Assembly: GCA_015062815.1 (NCBI GenBank)
Contig: SUTP01000006.1
Span: 1 to 39,147, forward strand
Origin: Methanosphaera stadtmanae
GTDB lineage: Archaea > Methanobacteriota > Methanobacteria > Methanobacteriales > Methanobacteriaceae
DNA: 39,147 bases
Direction: 5' to 3'
Shown: positions 33,375 to 39,147 of the stretch, piece after piece
Layout: each line of letters opens with the position of its first letter
How positions within the stretch are numbered: position 1 is the stretch's first letter
The notes under the pieces: model-generated
The model's database searches: none
What the model was told of the DNA's origin: nothing
The model's input: the letters and a program-made list of their open reading frames with translations, nothing else
Translations under genes and position numbers: made by a program

Positions 33375-34633
33375 TTAGCCCCTTTGATAAGATCACATTT
33401 GACTGAGCTTTTGTAGGGCTGTTTTTGTCTTAGTGGTTTGGTTTACTGCAATTGTTATTAATAATACTCTTAGATAGATGTCTTTTGTGAATGAATTGAC
33501 TGTGTATTTGTGTATTTTATGCATATTGAATGCTTGTTTGCATACTTTAAAGAAATCTTCAATATAACCACGTATTGGTTTATACTGTTTCCAATTTTTA
33601 ATTAAATTGATTAGTTGATTAGTAGCTTTCTTTAATAACTTTTTTATTTTATTATTTCTTTTATTTTTCTTAAATAGTTCTAGTGGATAGTGCAAATAGG
33701 TCATGAGTTTGTCTTTTTTGAAGGTTGTTTTTGGGAAGATTAATGGTATGATTTTATAGTCCAATATACCTTTTTGATAGTTTTCATAGCTATAATATCC
33801 TTTGTCAAAGAGTAATATGTCTAATGGTTGTATTATTCTTGATTTTTTTAGTTGTTCCATGATTTCTGTGAATAATTTTGTATCGTGAGGTGCTCCTTGG
33901 TGGATTAATATCATTACTGGAGTTAATGATTCTTTTTCTAATACCATGGTAACTTTATAACCGATATAATGTCCTTTGGAGGATGAATAGGACCATTTTA
34001 AATCTAATTTTTCTAGATATTTCTTGCTATATGTTGATCTTAAGAAATTCATATCAACATCTACAGGAGTTGCATCAACCAAGAAAGTTAATTTTTTATT
34101 GTGTTTACGTGTAAAATTAGTTCTTAATAATCTGTTTACTAAATTAACAATGGTTATTATGTTAATTTTAGATAAACGAGTAATTATGGAGTTTAAGCTT
34201 GGAACTTTAAAAATGTTACAAAATTTTCTTAATTGTGAGTTGTTTTTTAATTCATCCAAGATAAATGATAATTCATAATTGTATGTGAAGCTTAAAAAAT
34301 AGATTTTTAAATCATTTATAAATGTTTCAATTGGTTTTATACCATATGAAGCAATAATTTGTCTACTTTTTTTAGAATCGATAAAATTAAATATTTCTTT
34401 AAACATATTATAATTAGAGTCTTGTTTACTAAAATACAAATGATGTTTCATGTAATCGCCAATATAATATATGTAACTCATTGTATATAAATATTAGTAT
34501 ACAATGACTCTTTTTTACTTATATGAGGGATAATACGGATGTATTATTAAAATTTAAAACTATTTTTATAAAAAAATTTAGAAAATAAGGAAGCATTGCT
34601 CTCAAAAATTTACATTTTTGTCAAGGGGGCTAA
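33375..34633 (-). mobile_element. Complete insertion sequence, 1259 bp, DDE transposase
   Basis: The left end TTAGCCCCTTTGATAAGA (33375-33392) and the complement of the right end, TTAGCCCCCTTGACAAAA (34616-34633), match at 14 of 18 bases. The identical 9-base sequence ATTATTTAA directly flanks both ends (33366-33374 and 34634-34642), a target site duplication. One transposase gene fills most of the element and stops inside the left inverted repeat. All parts are intact, suggesting recent insertion. Confidence 0.9.
33393..34451 (-). CDS. IS4/IS5-type DDE transposase
   Basis: A 352-residue transposase with the expected acidic triad: Asp in LTFLVDATPVD, Asp in ILLFDKGYYSYENYQ and Glu in RGYIEDFFKVCKQAF (the Y-x2-E type signature). 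The N-terminal part is helical and basic. It cuts and rejoins the element ends. The start is the ATG at 34451, with GGCGAT before it; the ATG at 34481 gives an unlikely Tyr-rich extension. A TATA-like TTTATATAC lies near 34486-34494. The stop codon lies directly after the left inverted repeat. The 9-bp duplication agrees with some IS4 and IS5 groups; I do not assign a named family. Confidence 0.92.
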   Translation of the reverse strand: MKHHLYFSKQDSNYNMFKEIFNFIDSKKSRQIIASYGIKPIETFINDLKIYFLSFTYNYELSFILDELKNNSQLRKFCNIFKVPSLNSIITRLSKINIITIVNLVNRLLRTNFTRKHNKKLTFLVDATPVDVDMNFLRSTYSKKYLEKLDLKWSYSSSKGHYIGYKVTMVLEKESLTPVMILIHQGAPHDTKLFTEIMEQLKKSRIIQPLDILLFDKGYYSYENYQKGILDYKIIPLIFPKTTFKKDKLMTYLHYPLELFKKNKRNNKIKKLLKKATNQLINLIKNWKQYKPIRGYIEDFFKVCKQAFNMHKIHKYTVNSFTKDIYLRVLLITIAVNQTTKTKTALQKLSQM

Positions 34634-34642
34634 ATTATTTAA

Positions 34643-35026
34643 TATAAACTTCATAATCAAAAGAAATATTGATTGAGTTTGAAGTTAGATAACGTGACTA
34701 GTATATGTATGTAAATATTTTATGAAAAAAAAACAATGAAAAAAAATTATTAATTAAATAAACAATTAATATAACGTTATATGATTAAATAAACATTAAA
34801 ATAATTAGATTAATTATAATTTATCTTATATAATTCTTTTAAGTTTAATAAACTATCAGTTCAATCCTATTTTTTAAAATATTTTTCCTATTTTTATAGT
34901 TAAATATAATATCTTAAGATAACAAATAAATAGATTGTATAAAAATTAATAGGTTATTAAAAAATAATCTAATTGATTTTTTTAAAGCGATATAATTTTT
35001 AATTATATAAAAGGTAAGGTGTAAAG
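34643..35026. other. Intergenic region before fprA with palindrome and direct repeats
   Basis: About 385 AT-rich bases. ATATAACGTTATAT at 34769-34782 is a perfect 14-base palindrome, and ATTAAATAAACA occurs just before (34753-34764) and just after (34784-34795) it. TATA-like sequences lie at 34938-34946 (TATAAAAAT) and 34990-34995. These suggest a regulated promoter for fprA. No gene is seen. Confidence 0.5.
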
Positions 35027-36253
35027 ATGAAAGCAGATTCTGTAAAGATAGCTGATGGCGTATACTGGGTAGGTGCTCTTGATTGGGATGCTCGTGACTT
35101 CCATGGTTTCGCTGTACCAGGTATGACATATAATGCATACTTAGTATTTGGTGATGAAAAAATTGCACTCATTGATAATGTATATGATGGCTTTTTCCCA
35201 GAAATGTGGGCGAGAATAGAAGACGCATTTGCAAAAGAAGAAAAAGAAATCAAAATCGATGTATTAGTACAAAACCATATAGAAAACGACCACATAGGTT
35301 CTATACCAGAATTTTTAGAAAAATGTCCTGATGTAGAATTTTATTGTACTCAAGCAGCAAGTGTAGGTCTAAAAAGACAATTTCACTGCTTAGCTAATCA
35401 GGAAATGATAGTAATTTCTACTGGTGATACTTTAGATTTAGGTGGTAAAACATTTACATTTGTAAACGCCCCTATGTTACACTGGCCTGATAGTAACTTC
35501 ACATTATACAACGAAGAAGGTATCCTCTTCTCTAACGATGCATTCGGACAACATATTTGTGAAAGTAAAAGATTTGATGTTGATATAGACCCTGGTTACT
35601 TAGAATTACATTCTAAAAGATTCTATGCTAACTTAGTACAATTATCAGCAACAATGGTACTTGGCAAAGTTGCAGAAATGACTGAAGCAGGTTACTTAGA
35701 TAATCTTACAATGATAGCACCATGTCATGGTCAAATTTGGAAAGAACCTGGTAAAATTGTGGAATTATATGCTAAATGGGCTAAAGGAGAATCTGATGAA
35801 AAAATAACACTAATTTATGAAACTATGCATCATTCAACTCAAAAAATGGCTCACCAAATTGTTGAAGGAATCATGTCAGAGGGTGTGGAAGCTAAAATGC
35901 ATTTCATAAGATATGATCCTGAATCAGATATACTTGCAGATATATTAGACAGTAAAGCTATTGTTCTAGGTGTACCAACCATGATGAACAATCCATATCC
36001 AAAAATTGGAAATTTATTAGCATATTTAAACTGTGTAAATCATGCAAATACAGGTGTAAGTAAAAAAGCTGTAGTATTCTCATCTAAAGGATGGGCTGGT
36101 GGAGCAATTCCAAAACTAACAGCAAGCTTAACTGAATCTGGATTTGATGTATTAGAAGATGAATCTATAGAAGAAATATATGTACCTGATGATAACGATT
36201 TAGATAAATGTTATGAATTAGGTAAAAAATTGGCTCAGATGGTTAAAGAGTAG
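35027..36253 (+). CDS. fprA: F420H2 oxidase (flavodiiron protein FprA)
   Basis: A 408-residue type A flavodiiron protein. The N-terminal metallo-beta-lactamase-like domain carries the diiron ligands: H84, E86, D88 and H89 in NHIENDHIG, further His in APMLHWPDSNF and an Asp in FSNDAFGQHICES. The C-terminal flavodoxin domain (from about residue 255) begins LIYETMHHSTQKMAHQI and binds FMN. In methanogens it reduces O2 to water with reduced coenzyme F420, protecting the anaerobe. Translated codons such as ttc and gaa look more optimised than in neighbours, which agrees with strong expression. AAGGTG precedes the ATG. It is monocistronic, and its upstream gap holds a palindrome. Confidence 0.95.
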   Translation: MKADSVKIADGVYWVGALDWDARDFHGFAVPGMTYNAYLVFGDEKIALIDNVYDGFFPEMWARIEDAFAKEEKEIKIDVLVQNHIENDHIGSIPEFLEKCPDVEFYCTQAASVGLKRQFHCLANQEMIVISTGDTLDLGGKTFTFVNAPMLHWPDSNFTLYNEEGILFSNDAFGQHICESKRFDVDIDPGYLELHSKRFYANLVQLSATMVLGKVAEMTEAGYLDNLTMIAPCHGQIWKEPGKIVELYAKWAKGESDEKITLIYETMHHSTQKMAHQIVEGIMSEGVEAKMHFIRYDPESDILADILDSKAIVLGVPTMMNNPYPKIGNLLAYLNCVNHANTGVSKKAVVFSSKGWAGGAIPKLTASLTESGFDVLEDESIEEIYVPDDNDLDKCYELGKKLAQMVKE

Positions 36254-36405
36254 TTGCCTTTATCCTGTAAAAACTATAAACTATTATCAATACTTATTAT
36301 AATCAGACGAAGAATATCCTTCTTTATCTCATTTAACCTCCATTTTTAATTAAATATTACTTATTTTAGATTATATTAAATTGTAAATAATTAATTATAT
36401 TAAAA

Positions 36406-36437
36406 GAGAAAATCATTATTACAAAATAATTTCTTTT
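36406..36437. terminator. Stem-loop with T-run after fprA
   Basis: AGAAA and ATTATT on the left pair with AATAAT and TTTCT on the right, with a 3-base bulge and a four-base ACAA loop, followed by TTTT. It lies 150 bases after the fprA stop and 65 bases after the end of the leftward nuclease gene, so it could serve either or both. Confidence 0.4.
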
Positions 36438-36503
36438 TAGAATTAGATGATTTATCCTGAAAAAAAGATAAAAATAATTAAAATTAAAAATAGAATAAAA
36501 TGG

Positions 36504-37229
36504 TTATGGATTACATGATTTACATGGTTCATAACCACTGTTTATTGCCTCTTGTCTTGAATTGAATGTAATCTTGTTATTTTCAGATATTTTTTGACCC
36601 CATTTACATGAGGGCTTATGGAATTTTTTAGAATTGGAACTAGCTACATAAATCCCTGAGCTATCCGAATTTACATCATTTGATATAGTTGATGTTGATT
36701 GAGTATTATGAGATGGCGTATTTTCATTAGTCCATGAATATGGATAGAACTCACTTGGAGGCATATACATTACTTCTGCAAGTCCTTCTTTTAATAGCAT
36801 TTCATTTAGATTTTTACCATTTACAATAACCACTGCTAAATATCGTCCATATTTATCTTGATTTTTTGAGTCATCAATATCTAATCCAACTTCTTTATTT
36901 AGGCATAACTTTTCAGTAAAATACTTAGATACGTCTGCGCCTGTTACTCCTTTTTCTGGTGTATTTACTCCTACAAAACGTACTTTTCCAACACCATCAA
37001 CATAGATTGTGTCACCATCAACTACTTTAGTACATATACCACTTCTTTCAACGTGACAGTTAGTATTGTTATATGCATTTAGTATACTGTTTGAATCTAT
37101 TCCACTATATTGGGAATATGAAATATCATGTGAAAATCCAGTTCCTGTATATGCATTTATAGTTGATAATGTACAAAGAAGTATGATAAACATAAGAAGT
37201 ATGGAAATATATCTTTTTCCAATTTTCAT
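36504..37229 (-). CDS. Secreted thermonuclease-like protein with Cys/His zinc module
   Basis: A 241-residue protein. Residues 1-26 are a signal peptide (ISILLMFIILLCTLSTINA). A staphylococcal-nuclease domain covers 62-155 with the catalytic pattern intact: D71/D73 (VVDGDTIYV), R84 and E92 (RFVGVNTPEKG) and R129 (DKYGRYLAVV). After a Ser/Asn/Thr linker, residues 193-241 hold H204, C208, C236 and C239 (KFHKPSCKWG, EPCKSCNP), the Ada-like zinc module often attached to secreted nucleases. It should cut DNA or RNA outside the cell, perhaps for nucleotide scavenging. GAGGGG precedes the ATG. Single gene. Confidence 0.9.
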   Translation of the reverse strand: MKIGKRYISILLMFIILLCTLSTINAYTGTGFSHDISYSQYSGIDSNSILNAYNNTNCHVERSGICTKVVDGDTIYVDGVGKVRFVGVNTPEKGVTGADVSKYFTEKLCLNKEVGLDIDDSKNQDKYGRYLAVVIVNGKNLNEMLLKEGLAEVMYMPPSEFYPYSWTNENTPSHNTQSTSTISNDVNSDSSGIYVASSNSKKFHKPSCKWGQKISENNKITFNSRQEAINSGYEPCKSCNP

Positions 37230-37383
37230 TTTATTCCCCTCTTTGATTATAGTTTCTTTTTAATCATATTTAAGATTATAGATTAGTTTATAATATTATT
37301 AGAGCTTTTTACTAATATTTCAGTAAATAAGAATTATATAACAAAAAAATTCTTCATATAGTTACTTTAAAATAGTATACTTA

Positions 37384-37411
37384 AAAATATTCTACAGAAA
37401 AAAAATAAAAT
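37384..37411 (-). terminator. T-rich terminator of the histone gene
   Basis: Read on the minus strand, a T-rich tract TTTTATTTTTTTTCTG begins about 36 bases after the histone stop codon. Archaeal polymerase stops at such U-runs without needing a hairpin. Confidence 0.5.
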
Positions 37412-37446
37412 TCATAAAGAAGGGGGTTAAGAGTTTAATCTGACAT

Positions 37447-37644
37447 TTATAATGCTAATTCAATGTCAGAAGCTTTGATTGTTTTTCTTCCAGCGTGTTT
37501 TGCAAGTTTTACAGCACGTTCAGAGATATCTGTTCCGATATTTTCGAGTTGTTTTGTTAATTCTTCAACTGCGTCATCGCTTACTCTTGAAGCGCCTGCA
37601 TTTTTTAAAATTCTTGCTACTGGAGCTTTTGGTAATTCTGTCAT
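37447..37644 (-). CDS. Archaeal histone (HMf-type)
   Basis: A 65-residue single-fold histone: [20 protein letters not shown], then [20 protein letters not shown], then [20 protein letters not shown]. It has the three helices and two loops of HMfA/HMfB, including the loop residues KTIKASD and the N-terminal helix end AGASRVS. It has no tails. It dimerises and wraps DNA into chains. The start is the ATG at 37644 behind AAGGAGGAA, the best ribosome site in the window; the ATG at 37668 gives a non-histone extension. A TATA-like ATTTAAATAC lies at 37691-37700. Expected to be highly expressed. Confidence 0.97.
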   Translation of the reverse strand: MTELPKAPVARILKNAGASRVSDDAVEELTKQLENIGTDISERAVKLAKHAGRKTIKASDIELAL

Positions 37645-38444
37645 AATTTTTTTCCTCCTTGTATACATATAGTTTTATATGTGCTAGTATTTAAATGTAT
37701 GAGTTTATTTTTTATTATTGTAATTTATTTATCAATAATTTTTGATAAAAGAATGTAGGACTAAACTGTTTTTTGGTACCATAACTATTAATTTATATTA
37801 ATAAATTTTATAATTATACTAACTTGTATATCAAAATTCATGTAGTATTATACTAAGAATTAACAGATTTTTTTTTAATAACAATTAAAAATAAATTAAT
37901 ATAATATAAAAATGTTTAACTTTTAGTAATTTTTATTATAATTTTTATATTATTAATACAATATAATTTACAATATAAAAAATTTTAATATATTTTAAAA
38001 ATTTTTTTGTAGTGAGTAATCAATACATATAAATATCATATCTTAATATAAATATAATATGACTAACAAGAAGGGTATTACTAATAAAACTTGTTAGTTG
38101 ATTATTTGAGAGATAATTAATTAAAGATTAATTGAATTTGTTTATTTATTAAAGATATGCTGAATAAGATTAGAAATAATTATCAAATTAATTTTTTTAT
38201 TATTTAAATTCTTTAAAATCCTATTAATATGCAGTTAATTATAATTGTGACTAAATCAATTATCCAAAAAAAATAATAACAAATTCTAATCTTTAATTCT
38301 AAAAGAAATCATATCCATGAAGTAAACTATTCAAAGACTATTTTTAAAAGAAAAAATATCTTAAAGTAATAATAATCCCCCATTTGTTAAACTAGTTTTA
38401 CAAAATATTTATATTTAAAAGAGAGATATAATAACAGAGATATT
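37645..38444. other. 800-base intergenic region with several inverted repeats
   Basis: No gene is seen. It contains the histone promoter at its left end, the 13-mer ATACTAACTTGTA at 37816-37828 (identical to one before TetR gene 1), the palindrome TAGTAT-T-ATACTA at 37843-37855, and a spaced inverted repeat ACTAACAAG / CTTGTTAGT at 38062-38098 behind a TATA-like ATATAAATATAA. A TATA-like TTATATTTAAAAG at 38409-38421 probably serves the TetR gene. Confidence 0.55.
38062..38098. repeat. Perfect 9-bp inverted repeat with 19-base loop
   Basis: ACTAACAAG (38062-38070) and CTTGTTAGT (38090-38098) are exact complements separated by 19 bases. A TATA-like stretch lies directly upstream at 38047-38058. 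It may be a dimer or tetramer operator, or the first hairpin of a small RNA; the sequence alone does not decide. Confidence 0.55.
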
Positions 38445-39053
38445 ATGTCAACATATGATAAAATCATGGAAACTACATATAAGTTATGTACAGAAAAAGG
38501 ATTTAATAATGTATCTTTATCAGATATATGCAAAAAATCCGGAATAGGCTCAGGAACATTATATTATTACTTTAAAAGTAAAGATGAACTAATGGAATCA
38601 GTATTAATAAAGTTTATCTTAGAAAAATTTTATTTAAATTATCAAAAAACACAACATAAAACTAAAAACACAAGAGATCAATTAGAAACCCTATATAAAG
38701 AATTACTTGGATTAAACAAAAATTATAAACCCCATGTTTACGACAGGGTAACTAATCAAGAAACATATAAACAAGTATTAAGTTTATTAAGTGAAGGAAT
38801 ACAAAATAATCATGCCATGAAAGAAGAATATATTAAATATAACAATATGTATACTGAAATGATAAAAAAAATACTGCTCGAAGGAATTGAAAAAAGAGAA
38901 GTAAGATCTGATTTAAACTTGGATGATAGTTTAATAATTATTAAAACCAGTATTCATGGATTATATTTTATGATAATGTCTAATGAAGATTATAATCTAG
39001 AAAAATTAGTTAAAACAAATTTTGAATATGTGTGGAATTCATTAAAACCATGA
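38445..39053 (+). CDS. TetR/AcrR family transcriptional regulator
   Basis: A 202-residue TetR protein. The N-terminal helix-turn-helix is IMETTYKLCTEKGFNNVSLS, DICKKSGIGSGTLYYYFKSK. The helical ligand domain follows, ending KTNFEYVWNSLKP. It is a paralogue of the regulator at 6067-6654, with the same layout and C-terminal pattern. The ATG is preceded by only AGAGAT, and the TATA-like box at 38409-38421 predicts a leader of only a few bases. The regulated gene is not in view. The spaced inverted repeats upstream are possible binding sites. Confidence 0.88.
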   Translation: MSTYDKIMETTYKLCTEKGFNNVSLSDICKKSGIGSGTLYYYFKSKDELMESVLIKFILEKFYLNYQKTQHKTKNTRDQLETLYKELLGLNKNYKPHVYDRVTNQETYKQVLSLLSEGIQNNHAMKEEYIKYNNMYTEMIKKILLEGIEKREVRSDLNLDDSLIIIKTSIHGLYFMIMSNEDYNLEKLVKTNFEYVWNSLKP

Positions 39054-39147
39054 ACTTCTTTTTCATGACAAAGAGTGTTGGCATAAATTCAATTTTTTTG
39101 TCATTGAGTAATACTTTTTGATTTTTTTAGTTCGATTAATTTGAATT

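Noticed and set aside
37645-38444. tRNA or rRNA gene in the long gap
   Set aside because: No cloverleaf, TTC-type loop or GC-rich stem is visible. Structured RNAs usually stand out as GC-rich in such AT-rich genomes and none does here.

Overview
The window looks like chromosomal DNA of a methanogenic archaeon of the order Methanobacteriales, most likely Methanosphaera or a close relative. It is very AT-rich. It encodes a single-domain archaeal histone and an F420H2 oxidase (FprA). Gene starts are preceded by GGTGAT/AGGAGGTGA-type ribosome sites, and TATA-like boxes sit 20-40 bases further up. This genus call is inferred from protein content and base composition, not from a database match.

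Layout. 1-8.4 kb: an orphan ribbon-helix-helix regulator, a DUF169 protein, a MATE exporter, Cys-rich DUF5714-type and unknown proteins, a degenerate radical-SAM-like protein with a 2[4Fe-4S] ferredoxin, a TetR regulator, two small ORFs (one behind an unusual array of four direct repeats) and a bicupin. 8.9-11.1 kb: a complete polar amino-acid ABC importer (binding protein, permease, ATPase). 11.3-24.2 kb: a long leftward block holding a TPR protein with an HELSH metal site, a PPP-like phosphatase, a copy of an Hsp70 tail fragment, an Hsp70 (DnaK-like) protein, a GrpE-like protein, a tail-anchored J-like protein, a Ser/Thr protein kinase, a double-AAA Clp ATPase, a divergent small membrane protein and an HTH-FHA protein. 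24.6-28.8 kb: a MarR-MATE operon between two near-identical operators, a CAT-like acetyltransferase, an iron-sulfur flavoprotein, a membrane protein and a GNAT. 29.2-33.3 kb: a second leftward operon with a radical-SAM activase-like protein, a Ycf46-type AAA ATPase, a DUF2997 protein, a DUF1257 (Ycf35)-like protein and a membrane-anchored helix-hairpin-helix protein. 33.4-34.6 kb: a complete insertion sequence with terminal inverted repeats and a 9-bp target duplication, inserted just upstream of that operon's promoter. 35.0-39.1 kb: fprA, a secreted thermonuclease-like protein, the histone and a second TetR regulator.

The main point of interest is the 11.3-24.2 kb block. It reads as a self-contained protein quality-control or signalling machine: an Hsp70 with its own nucleotide-exchange-like and J-like partners, a Clp unfoldase with no ClpP nearby, and a phosphorylation circuit (kinase, phosphatase, FHA) whose FHA module is fused to a DNA-binding domain. 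A candidate metallopeptidase lies at the far end. The Ycf46/DUF1257/DUF2997/radical-SAM operon nearby is a second ATP-driven module of unknown job. That the two work together, or that either is a stress or defence system, is inference from gene content and proximity.
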